Below, one piece after another: positions 25,925-34,456 of a stretch of DNA of 60,744 nucleotides (its first letter is position 1; each line of letters begins with the position of its first letter). The notes under the pieces were generated by a model. The model was not told the DNA's origin and did no database searches. It was given only the letters and a program-made list of their open reading frames with translations. Position numbers and translations under genes: made by a program. This stretch comes from Sulfurimonas sp. (GTDB lineage: Bacteria > Campylobacterota > Campylobacteria > Campylobacterales > Sulfurimonadaceae). The stretch spans positions 1 through 60,744 of the forward strand of contig NZ_JADGFC010000005.1 of the NCBI RefSeq assembly GCF_016744025.1, written 5' to 3'.

Positions 25925-27487
25925 CTATAAGCCTGGTGCTTTCCACATTGAAGATGTGATATTATCATCTACTAACTTTAGTTGTGCTTCATAAGCTTTT
26001 TCGAACTTTATTTTAAGCTCATTATATGTCTTATTATTTTTCATATTTGGTTCATAAACTTTATCCCATACAACTAACTTTTTTGCTGCAGCTGAGATTG
26101 AGTCATATATACCAGCACCTACCCCAGCTGCCATTGCAGCACCAAGTGCTGTTGCTTCTGTTACTTTTGGAATACGAATTTCACAACCCGTTACATCAGC
26201 TAAGATCTGGGACCATAAAGCACCTTTACTAGCACCACCAGCAAAAACTATTGTGTTAATTTCTAAATCTGTAAACTCTTTTATTTTATCCAGATTTATA
26301 CTTGAGACAATTGCTGCATTTTCTTGTAAACTTCTAAACATAGAAGCACGATTACAAATTTCAGGATCAAGGCTAAGATTTAAAAAGCTTGGACTTGCGT
26401 GATACCATTTTCCATACTTCATTGAGTCAGAAAAAACTGGAATAATTCCATAAGAACCTACGGGTATATCTTTAGCTTTTTGTTCTAAAATCTCATAAGC
26501 ATCTACCCCCTGCTCTTTTGCTTGAAGTTTTTCCATCTCACAGAATGCATCTCTAAACCAACGCATGACTAAACCACTAAAAAAAGTAATTCCTTCTGCT
26601 TGGGATTGATTTTGTATAACATGAGGATTTACTCTAATTCCCATATCTTTTGGAGGTTGAGTAGCACTTGGGATATTTACAACCTGTTGCCAGAATGAGC
26701 CACCAAGTATTGCCACATCACCGAGTTCTACTACACCTAAACCTGCAGAGCCTAGTTGAACATCTCCACCACCCATAACAACTTTTGTACTCATTGCAAG
26801 TCCTGTCTCAGATGCAGCTTCTTTAGTTACAGTTCCAATAAGAGTTCCAACTTCTAAACAAGGAGGGAAAATATCATCTTTTAAACCGACTTTCGTAGCC
26901 ATTTCACTCATCCAATCGCGTGACTCTAGAGAGAAGATTCCTGTAGTTCCGCCGTTGCTTGGATCAGTCGCTATTACAGCGCTAAGACGAGCTAATATCC
27001 AATCTCCAATCATAGAGATTTTACTAACCTTCTCATAAACTTCAGGTCTATTGTTTTTTAGCCACATGATTCTTGGAAGTGCTCCCAGTGCAAAAGTCTG
27101 CCCAGATGCTTTGTAAAAGTCTTCTTCGATGCCAGCAAAATTTTCTTTAAGATACTTAACTTCTTTATCAGCCCTTGCATCTACATTTGCAACGGCCCAA
27201 AGTTCTTCTACATTTTCATCATAAAGAACTATACCTTCTCTCATACTTGTAGCACTTAGAGCAATTATATCTTCGCCACTTAGCTTAGCATCTAAAAGAG
27301 CTTTTTTTATACATCCAACTACAAGTTTCCAGTTAGCTGTAAAATCAAAACTCATAGAATTAGCTACACCATCTTCTGCCAAATGAGTCCATTCTTTTTG
27401 TGCAGCAGAAATTTGATTTCCATCTGTGTCAAAGATAACTGCTCGAACACTTCCAGTCCCTGCATCTATGGCCATTAAATAGCTCAT
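25925..27487 (-). CDS. lsrK: Autoinducer-2 kinase (LsrK family, FGGY carbohydrate kinase)
   Basis: A 520-residue FGGY kinase that I recognise as LsrK-like over its whole length: AIDAGTGSVRAVIFD at the start, MREGIVLYDE, ANVDARADKEV, DPSNGGTTGI, GGGDVQLG, ITFFSGLVMRWFRDAFC, ENAAIVSSINL, FAGGASKGALW and a C-terminal SMWKAPGL almost identical to E. coli LsrK. LsrK phosphorylates DPD/AI-2 in the cytoplasm. The ATG follows the ABM gene stop by 4 bases, with the ribosome site AGGA overlapping that stop, so the two are coupled. No lsrACDB transporter, lsrR or lsrF is near. A related sugar substrate such as a 5-deoxypentulose is possible. Confidence 0.85.
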   Translation of the reverse strand: MSYLMAIDAGTGSVRAVIFDTDGNQISAAQKEWTHLAEDGVANSMSFDFTANWKLVVGCIKKALLDAKLSGEDIIALSATSMREGIVLYDENVEELWAVANVDARADKEVKYLKENFAGIEEDFYKASGQTFALGALPRIMWLKNNRPEVYEKVSKISMIGDWILARLSAVIATDPSNGGTTGIFSLESRDWMSEMATKVGLKDDIFPPCLEVGTLIGTVTKEAASETGLAMSTKVVMGGGDVQLGSAGLGVVELGDVAILGGSFWQQVVNIPSATQPPKDMGIRVNPHVIQNQSQAEGITFFSGLVMRWFRDAFCEMEKLQAKEQGVDAYEILEQKAKDIPVGSYGIIPVFSDSMKYGKWYHASPSFLNLSLDPEICNRASMFRSLQENAAIVSSINLDKIKEFTDLEINTIVFAGGASKGALWSQILADVTGCEIRIPKVTEATALGAAMAAGVGAGIYDSISAAAKKLVVWDKVYEPNMKNNKTYNELKIKFEKAYEAQLKLVDDNITSSMWKAPGL

Positions 27488-27491
27488 AGTT

Positions 27492-27779
27492 TTATCCTAA
27501 AATCTCTAATTCATCACTATATTTACTTTCACAATATGGCTCATAACTTGATTTATATACTGCATAGTGCGCAGATGCTTTATGACCATCAAGTGCAACC
27601 TCATTTCTCCAAGTCTCAACTGCCATAAATTTTTTAGGGTTATTTTCGTACTGAAAAATATCATATAAAAGACATCCCTCTTCTATCTTACTAGGTTTTA
27701 CCATAGCTGTTAAAAGCTCTTTCATCTTTGCTTCACTACCCTCTTTTGCTATAAATGTTACTCTTTTTGTAATTGTCAT
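27492..27779 (-). CDS. ABM-domain protein (antibiotic biosynthesis monooxygenase / LsrG-like fold)
   Basis: A ferredoxin-like dimeric alpha-beta barrel protein of 95 residues from the chosen start. TKRVTFIAKEGSEAKMKELL, EEGCLLYDIFQ, FMAVETWRNEVALDGHKAS and HYAVYKSS are the usual ABM elements. I start it at the internal ATG (MTITKR) because GGAG sits 9 bases before it; the frame can be extended 15 bases upstream (METNI) but that ATG contains the ribosome site. E. coli LsrG, the phospho-AI-2 isomerase, has this fold, and this gene is translationally coupled to lsrK, so a similar job is plausible. Many ABM proteins do other things, so this is inference from context. Confidence 0.8.
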   Translation of the reverse strand: MTITKRVTFIAKEGSEAKMKELLTAMVKPSKIEEGCLLYDIFQYENNPKKFMAVETWRNEVALDGHKASAHYAVYKSSYEPYCESKYSDELEILG

Positions 27780-27811
27780 TATATTTGTCTCCATATGCTT
27801 AATTTTTAATC

Positions 27812-30382
27812 TTGAAGATTATATCTAATTTATACAACTACACTATAATAGTAAAAACAGATGAGGATTTTTTTTTGGATTTACTACTAAAAATAGAAGA
27901 TATCATAGATAATAATGGTTCAGACTTTGAACTTTCAAAACTTTTCAAAGCTTATATTAACGAGTATAAAGCTTCACTGCCAGAGCTTTTTGAAAGCTCT
28001 CAAGGTAAAGATTTTTTAGTTAAACACACAAAAAAGCTAGACTCTGTCATCTCTTTAATGTACAAAACAGTTTTAAGACGTGTCTTTGGAAACTACTTAC
28101 CTATGAGAAGTTCTATCCCAGTAGCTATTGTAGCTCTTGGAAGTTATGGAAGAGAACAACTATGTGTGAATAGTGATATTGATCTTCTAATTGTTTATGA
28201 AGATGTTGATGGATTTAATACTCAATTGATTATAGAAAAACTTTTCTACTTAGCCTTAGATGCAGGCCTTAAACTTGGGCATAGAGTTCACGAAACATCT
28301 GATCTTTTTAAGGCTGCAGGTGAAGATATAACAATAAGAACTTCACTAATGGAATCACGTCTTATAACTGGTTCTGCTTTTACTTGGCATGCTACTCAAA
28401 AAGAGCTAAACAAAATAAGACTTTTCAATCAAAAAGAGTTTATACTTGCCAAAATAGATGAGGCTCAAATAAGAAGAAAGAAATACTCAACATCAATGCA
28501 GCCAAATATAAAAGAGAGTGTTGGAGGTCTTCGCGACACTCAACTTCTTCTATGGATAGCACAGACTATTTATGGTGTACAAAGTTTAAGAGATTTAAGT
28601 CCAAAAATGTTTTCTGATGATGAGTACAGAGAGTTCAGAATAGCTTTAGAACTTTTATTTCGTGTTAGAAGTTCCTTGCATCTAATAACACATAAACAAG
28701 AAGACAGACTAATTCTCGATCTCATGCCACAAGTAGCAAAAATGCTGGGATTTAAAAATGAACAAAAAATGCTTACAAAAGTTCTTCATGCTCAGTGGCG
28801 TATAAGCAACTTCACTCAAATTTTTGTCAAAAAAATGGTTAGACCATATATTGCTGATATGAGTTATGTTAAAAAATTTAGACATAATCGTTTAAGCCGT
28901 GGAATCTATCTTTTAGAAGACAGACTCTTTGCTTCTTTCAACCTTAAAATCCAACCAATCAACACTCTGTTGAAACTTCTAGTATCTCTGCCTGATAAGT
29001 TTTACCATTTTGATGCAGGTTTTTTAAACCAGTTAACATATACAAAAGTAACTTACCCTCTTACAAAAAAAACTTATATACTACTAAAAGCCTTACTTTC
29101 CAAAGATAATATTTACTGCTTTTTAAAATTATTTTATGATGCAGGAATTTTACATGAACTTTTTTCTAGTTTTAGAAAAGTTCTGCATCTCCCTCAATTT
29201 GACGGATATCATCACTATCCTGTAGATTTTCATTCTATAAAGTGTATTGAAGCACTTGAAAATATAACAGAACCTTTTATACAAGAACTCCATGATGAAC
29301 TAACAGTTGAAGAAAAGCTTTTACTAAAAGTAGTTGTATTATTTCATGACACAGGAAAAGGTCGGATACAAGACCATTGTGAAGTTGGAGCAAAACTTGT
29401 CGTCCCATTTGCAAACAAATTAAATTTTAGTAGTGAACTAACAGAAAGAGCAGTTACTCTTATTAAACATCATATTCTTATGAGTAACGTCGCTTTTAAA
29501 GAAAATATTCACAACGAAAAAACTCTTTATAAATTTATGTCTAGCGTTAAAGATACCAAAAACTTAAAACTTTTATATATTATTACTTACGCAGATATTA
29601 ATGGTGTGGGCGAAAATGCATATAATTCTTTTAACTCTAGACTTCTTCATGACTTATACTCTAGTGCATTAGAAGTTTCAGAAAATAGCGAAAGAATTAC
29701 AGATGCTTTAAAACGAGTTACTATAGAAAAACGTATTAAGAATTCTGATGCTTTTAAAGAATTACCAAAACTTCTTCAGACTAAACTACTTAATGTAGAA
29801 TCAAATATGTTATTTTTTAAACATACACCTCTAGATATAGTTAGAATTGCAAAAAAAGCAAAAGAAACAAAAGCGTATGAGTATAATATTTATGCTAAAA
29901 AATCTCTAAGTATTGAAATTTTCAGAAAGGTTCCACTAAATGTTGGATATCTTTTAGCAACACTAAGTCATTTGGATGTTGCATCTATGGAAATATTCAC
30001 CCTATTTGATGGTATCAAATATTTCAAAATAGAGTTCATAAAAAATGTAGATGGTAATGAGCTTATAGAAGTAGAAACAATTGTTAACAATGCATTTGAT
30101 ATGAGCAGGCATGTGACAATGAAAGAAGTAAGTATTGATAAAAAAGAGATCATTATAGATTGTGATCATTCATTAACACATGCTGAGCTTAAGGTAAATA
30201 CTAAAAATCAGATTGGTCTTCTTGCCTACATTATGGAGTGTTTCGAAGAATTAGGAATAAATATTGTAACAGCTAAGATTCACTCCACTAAACATAAGGT
30301 GCGTGATAGCTTCTTAATGGAAAAACAAAATGATATATGCAATAATGTCGCAAAAATATATGAACTATTAACTAAGGACTAA
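27812..30382 (+). CDS. glnD: [Protein-PII] uridylyltransferase/uridylyl-removing enzyme
   Basis: Up to 856 residues in GlnD order. The nucleotidyltransferase has GSYGREQLCVNSDIDLLI, followed by the PII-uridylyltransferase helical domain (ESVGGLRDTQLLLW). An HD hydrolase domain (HHYPVDFHSIKC, FHDTGKG, KHHILMSN) and two C-terminal ACT domains (VPLNVGYLL and KNQIGLLAYIMECF) complete it. It sets the uridylylation state of PII and so senses glutamine. The longest frame starts at a TTG with no ribosome site, only 32 bases from the ABM start on the other strand; a TTG at 27875 with GAGGA and a TATAAT upstream is a serious alternative. It is followed by glmS after 4 bases. Confidence 0.92.
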   Translation: MKIISNLYNYTIIVKTDEDFFLDLLLKIEDIIDNNGSDFELSKLFKAYINEYKASLPELFESSQGKDFLVKHTKKLDSVISLMYKTVLRRVFGNYLPMRSSIPVAIVALGSYGREQLCVNSDIDLLIVYEDVDGFNTQLIIEKLFYLALDAGLKLGHRVHETSDLFKAAGEDITIRTSLMESRLITGSAFTWHATQKELNKIRLFNQKEFILAKIDEAQIRRKKYSTSMQPNIKESVGGLRDTQLLLWIAQTIYGVQSLRDLSPKMFSDDEYREFRIALELLFRVRSSLHLITHKQEDRLILDLMPQVAKMLGFKNEQKMLTKVLHAQWRISNFTQIFVKKMVRPYIADMSYVKKFRHNRLSRGIYLLEDRLFASFNLKIQPINTLLKLLVSLPDKFYHFDAGFLNQLTYTKVTYPLTKKTYILLKALLSKDNIYCFLKLFYDAGILHELFSSFRKVLHLPQFDGYHHYPVDFHSIKCIEALENITEPFIQELHDELTVEEKLLLKVVVLFHDTGKGRIQDHCEVGAKLVVPFANKLNFSSELTERAVTLIKHHILMSNVAFKENIHNEKTLYKFMSSVKDTKNLKLLYIITYADINGVGENAYNSFNSRLLHDLYSSALEVSENSERITDALKRVTIEKRIKNSDAFKELPKLLQTKLLNVESNMLFFKHTPLDIVRIAKKAKETKAYEYNIYAKKSLSIEIFRKVPLNVGYLLATLSHLDVASMEIFTLFDGIKYFKIEFIKNVDGNELIEVETIVNNAFDMSRHVTMKEVSIDKKEIIIDCDHSLTHAELKVNTKNQIGLLAYIMECFEELGINIVTAKIHSTKHKVRDSFLMEKQNDICNNVAKIYELLTKD
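27844..27849 (+). promoter_or_regulatory. Possible -10 box for glnD
   Basis: A perfect TATAAT lies inside the first codons of the longest glnD frame. About 15 bases downstream is GAGGA, then a TTG in frame at 27875. If used, it would give a short leader and a shorter GlnD. TATAAT occurs by chance in such AT-rich DNA, so confidence is low. Confidence 0.35.
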
Positions 30383-30386
30383 CCTA

Positions 30387-32204
30387 ATGTGCGGAATTGT
30401 TGGATATCTAGGCGAAAAAAACACTAAACAAATTTTACTTGACGGACTTAAAGAGTTAGAATATAGAGGTTATGATTCAGCTGGAATCGCTGTTTTACAA
30501 AATGGTGAGTTTTCAAACTATAAAGCAATTGGTAAACTTATAAACCTAGAAAAGAAAACAAAAGACTTTGTTACAGAGGGCTTTGCTGTAGGTATCGGAC
30601 ATACTCGTTGGGCAACGCATGGCAAACCTACAGAACTTAATGCACATCCTCATCTAGGGGAGAGTTCTTATATTGTTCATAACGGTATTATAGAAAATTA
30701 TGCCCAGCTAAAAAAAGAGCTAATATCTGATGGAGTTACATTTCTTAGTCAAACAGACACTGAGGTTATAGTTCATCAGTTTGAGAAGAATTTAAAAACT
30801 CAAAAAAATGCTTTTAAGGCTTTTGAGAAAACTATAAATGAGTTGGATGGTGCTTACGCTATTTTACTTACAACTAAATCAGAAGAAGATACTATCTTTT
30901 TTGCAAAACATGGTTCACCTATGCTTGTTGGAATCAATTCTGAGTATGAAAAGTTTTTTGCTTCATCTGACACTCCCCTTATCGAACATGCTACTCAAGT
31001 AAACTATTTTGAAGATGGAGATTATGGTTTTGTAAATTCTAAAGAAATTTCTATCTTTGATAAAGATGCCAAAAAGAAGAAAGCTATTTTTACAAATCTT
31101 TCTCAAAATAAACTTTCAGCTCAAAAAGACGGCTTTAGATTTTTTATGGAAAAAGAAATTTATGAACAAAGTGATGTTATTGCAGATACTCTTATGGGAA
31201 GACTTAGTGATGATGAAGTCATATTCGATGAATTTGATAAAAGTCTATTTGATGATGGTATAAATGAAATTAAACTTTGTGCTTGTGGAACCTCTTATCA
31301 CTCTGCTCTAAGTGCTTCTTATCTTTTTGAGCGATACTCAAAAATCAGAACCTCAGTTGAGATAGCAAGTGAATTTAGATATAGAGAACCTATAATGTGC
31401 AAAGACACTCTGTTTATAGTTATTTCACAGAGTGGAGAAACAGCAGATACTCTTGAGACACTAAAAATGGCAAAAAAAGCAGGATTAAAAACTTTAGTTA
31501 TCTGTAATGTAGACAATTCATCAATGGTTAGATTAGCAGATGCGACAATTCTAACACGTGCTGGAATAGAAAAAGGCGTTGCGTCTACAAAAGCCTTTGC
31601 TACTCAGGTTACAATTTTTTGGATGCTTAGTTTATACATAGCAAAACTCAGAGACTCTTTAAAAAATGAAGAAATAATTAGACAAATATCTCTTCTTCGC
31701 GAAGTTCCTGCATCTGTAAAAGTAACAGATGAGATGCATGAAAAACTAAAAAGACTATCTAAAAGATACCTACACGGACATGGGTTCTTTTTCATTGGTA
31801 GAGATATATTTTTCCCATTAGCCTTAGAAGGGGCATTGAAATTAAAAGAGATTTCTTACTTACATGCTGAAGGTTACCCAAGTGGAGAGATGAAACACGG
31901 TCCTATCGCGCTTGCCGATCCAGAACTTTTTACTATTGCCCTACTTCCAGAACATTTGCACTATGAAAAATCAAAAAGTAATGTAGAAGAATTAAGTGCA
32001 AGGGATTCTACAATCTGTGCTATTAGTTCACAAGAATTTGATAAAGCAGATGACTTTATTCGTATTTCTAAATGTAAAGATTATATGTTAGAATTTTTTG
32101 AAATGATGGTTGTCGTACAATTACTCTCTTTAGAGATTTCTGTTCGTCTTGGGAACGATGTTGATATGCCAAGAAATCTTGCTAAGAGTGTTACCGTAGA
32201 ATAA
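30387..32204 (+). CDS. glmS: Glutamine-fructose-6-phosphate aminotransferase (isomerizing)
   Basis: A 605-residue GlmS. The N-terminal glutaminase starts MCGIVGYLG with the nucleophile Cys2 and has GIGHTRWATHG and ENYAQLK. Two SIS domains follow (CACGTSYHSA with ISQSGETADT, and GRDIFFPLALEGALKLKE), ending in LAKSVTVE. It makes glucosamine 6-phosphate from fructose 6-phosphate and glutamine, the entry to peptidoglycan and amino sugars. It is coupled to glnD (4-base gap), which ties amino-sugar synthesis to the glutamine sensor. The length is normal. Confidence 0.97.
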   Translation: MCGIVGYLGEKNTKQILLDGLKELEYRGYDSAGIAVLQNGEFSNYKAIGKLINLEKKTKDFVTEGFAVGIGHTRWATHGKPTELNAHPHLGESSYIVHNGIIENYAQLKKELISDGVTFLSQTDTEVIVHQFEKNLKTQKNAFKAFEKTINELDGAYAILLTTKSEEDTIFFAKHGSPMLVGINSEYEKFFASSDTPLIEHATQVNYFEDGDYGFVNSKEISIFDKDAKKKKAIFTNLSQNKLSAQKDGFRFFMEKEIYEQSDVIADTLMGRLSDDEVIFDEFDKSLFDDGINEIKLCACGTSYHSALSASYLFERYSKIRTSVEIASEFRYREPIMCKDTLFIVISQSGETADTLETLKMAKKAGLKTLVICNVDNSSMVRLADATILTRAGIEKGVASTKAFATQVTIFWMLSLYIAKLRDSLKNEEIIRQISLLREVPASVKVTDEMHEKLKRLSKRYLHGHGFFFIGRDIFFPLALEGALKLKEISYLHAEGYPSGEMKHGPIALADPELFTIALLPEHLHYEKSKSNVEELSARDSTICAISSQEFDKADDFIRISKCKDYMLEFFEMMVVVQLLSLEISVRLGNDVDMPRNLAKSVTVE

Positions 32205-32326
32205 GATATTATAACAAAACATAACTATTATTAAAAAAAGTGATATTTCTTGCAGTTTCATATTAAATTTATTTTTTATTAGATATTATCTACGCTTCTA
32301 TTTAAATTTAATAAAAGTGAAGCTGT

Positions 32327-34180
32327 ATGAAAACAAAATCAAAACTCATTTTCATCGTAACTATAATGCTCCTTGTTCTAACAACCGCCACAATCATAAA
32401 TGTATCACTAAACTTTCGAGACTATAGCATCAAAAGTGCTATAGAAAAATCAAAAATGACTGCTACTATTGTAAAGGACGGTTTAACTGCTCATATGGTC
32501 AATGGTATTATGGACAAAAGAGAATACTTTTTAAATCAAATATCAGCAAATAATGATGCAGTAAAATCTTTATGGCTTGTAAGAAGTGAGAATGTTATTA
32601 AGCAATACGGGAAGGGCTTAAACGACGAAACACCTAGAGATGATATAGATAAAAAAGTTCTTAGTAGCGGAGAAACACTTAGAGAGGTGATAGAAAATTC
32701 AAACGATATTACTCTAAGAGTTACTATTCCTTATAAAGCAACAGTAAGTGGGGGAAACACAAACTGTCTAACATGCCATGATGTACAAAGAGGAGATACT
32801 CTTGGGGCTATTAGTATGGAGTTTGATATCAGTGATATGAGAACAACTGGTATGCTTACTATACTGAAAATATTTGGAATTAATATGCTATTTTTAGTTA
32901 TTGTTCTTCTTTTATTAAACTACTATGTTACTCCTTTTATGAGATTATTTACTAACTTACAAAATGGAATTAAAAAAGCCTATAGTGGTGACTTTACTCA
33001 TAAATTTGAAACTACCGTTGGTGGAGATGCTAAAAATATCGTAGATCAAATGAATTCACTCTTTGCTAAAATGCAAGAAACATTTGGAGATATAAAATAT
33101 AACCTTGCAACATTTATACCTCAAGGCTGTGTCTCCTCAGCCGACCCTTTACATGAAGCTAAAACGATTATCAATGAACTATCCGATGTGTATAAGTTTA
33201 AAAAGACTATTGAGCTTGATTCTTCAAAAGATGAAGTTTATACAAGAATCATTGATATACTAAAACTTAAATACAATCTTAATAGATTTGCCTTATATGA
33301 GGTAAATAATATAACTCAAGAGAGAAAACTTATCTTTAGTTCAGACAAAGAATCTCTTATCTGCCAAGAAAAAGTAAATAAAGACGCTCAGGGCTGTAGA
33401 GCATTTAGAACAAAAAGCGTTACGATTTCTAGTGAATTTCCAAACTTATGCCAAGCATGTTTATCAGAAAGACAGAACTATATATGTATTCCATTTACAA
33501 TTAATAATGATGTTTCACTAACTATATCTATTACTGGAGACAGCGAAGATGAAATAGAAAAAATCAGAGCTCATATAACAAGTGTTAAACATTATCTTGA
33601 AGCTGCTAAGCCTGTTATAGAAAGCCAAATTTTAATGGAGAAACTTAAAGACACTTCACTTAGAGATGGAATGACAGGTCTTTATAATAGAAGATTCTTA
33701 GAAGAGATAATCGACAAGATTATGCATCAGGCGAAAAGAACAAAAGAGACATATGCAGTAATGATGCTAGATGTTGACTTCTTTAAAATGGTAAATGACA
33801 CTTATGGACATGATGTAGGTGATAGAGTTATAGTAGAAATTGGTAAGGTATTAAAAGACAATATACGTGAGTCTGATTTAGCTATACGCTATGGCGGGGA
33901 AGAGTTTGTTGTAATGCTTCACAATGCAAGTGAAGAAGGAACTCAAGAAGTTGCTAAAAAGATTCACTCTGCCTTTGCAGCACTATCTTTTGATGTTGGA
34001 ACAGGAGAGACCCTGAGAAAGACTATGAGTATAGGTATCTCAAAGTTTCCTGAAGATGGTGATACTATTTGGAAAAGCATTAAGTTTGCAGATACTGCAC
34101 TCTATGTTGCTAAAACGACAGGTAGAAATAAAATTGTTCATTATGAAAAAGAAATGGCTGATAGCGACGACTTAAGATAG
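32327..34180 (+). CDS. Membrane diguanylate cyclase with periplasmic CxxCH sensor
   Basis: A 617-residue protein. Transmembrane helix 1 is at about 7-27. A periplasmic domain of about 150 residues holds CLTCH (147-151), a c-type heme attachment motif. Helix 2 is at about 180-199, followed by a HAMP-like linker. A middle cytoplasmic domain (about 275-440) has a cysteine cluster (LICQEK, QGCRAF, LCQACLSE, YICIPF). The C-terminal GGDEF domain has LRDGMTGLYNRR, DVDFFKMVND and the active site RYGGEEF with an upstream RESD inhibitory site, so it should make cyclic di-GMP. No EAL domain is present. A redox or gas sensor is the natural reading (inference). Confidence 0.88.
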   Translation: MKTKSKLIFIVTIMLLVLTTATIINVSLNFRDYSIKSAIEKSKMTATIVKDGLTAHMVNGIMDKREYFLNQISANNDAVKSLWLVRSENVIKQYGKGLNDETPRDDIDKKVLSSGETLREVIENSNDITLRVTIPYKATVSGGNTNCLTCHDVQRGDTLGAISMEFDISDMRTTGMLTILKIFGINMLFLVIVLLLLNYYVTPFMRLFTNLQNGIKKAYSGDFTHKFETTVGGDAKNIVDQMNSLFAKMQETFGDIKYNLATFIPQGCVSSADPLHEAKTIINELSDVYKFKKTIELDSSKDEVYTRIIDILKLKYNLNRFALYEVNNITQERKLIFSSDKESLICQEKVNKDAQGCRAFRTKSVTISSEFPNLCQACLSERQNYICIPFTINNDVSLTISITGDSEDEIEKIRAHITSVKHYLEAAKPVIESQILMEKLKDTSLRDGMTGLYNRRFLEEIIDKIMHQAKRTKETYAVMMLDVDFFKMVNDTYGHDVGDRVIVEIGKVLKDNIRESDLAIRYGGEEFVVMLHNASEEGTQEVAKKIHSAFAALSFDVGTGETLRKTMSIGISKFPEDGDTIWKSIKFADTALYVAKTTGRNKIVHYEKEMADSDDLR

Positions 34181-34197
34181 ATTTAAATCAAATTAAT

Positions 34198-34426
34198 GAC
34201 GCAATTCTGCGTCGTTACATTCGTCACACATATTAGTGCACTCCCTCTCTAAACTCCTTACATTTACATCACTCTTTTGATTTTATTGTAAAAATATTAA
34301 AACAATTGAACAAAAATATTTATAAATAAAATTCTAGAGTAAAAAATTTAAAGAGTGGTGTAATTGCTAGGCAGAGAGAAGGAAGTGTGCTGTAGCACAT
34401 GACGAGGAGCTAACGACGCAAGTGCG
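34198..34426. repeat. Imperfect long inverted repeat around an AT-rich spacer (REP/MITE-like)
   Basis: Two arms of about 76-79 bases, 34198-34276 and 34351-34426, read as imperfect reverse complements of each other. Matching blocks include TGCGTCGTTA against TAACGACGCA, a TCTCTC/GAGAGA block, and CACTCTT against AAGAGTG at the inner ends. The spacer of about 74 bases is nearly all A/T. The right arm also holds a local hairpin TGTGCT/AGCACA. It fills the 276-base gap between the convergent GGDEF gene and mrp. No open frame is apparent inside it. It may act as a terminator or be a non-autonomous mobile repeat. Confidence 0.6.
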
Positions 34427-34456
34427 CCGCTATTTGAATTTGTGTTAGGCTAAGCC

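Noticed and set aside
27492-27779. Calling the ABM gene lsrG outright
   Set aside because: The fold and coupling to lsrK fit, but the sequence is not clearly the E. coli LsrG type and ABM proteins have many roles.
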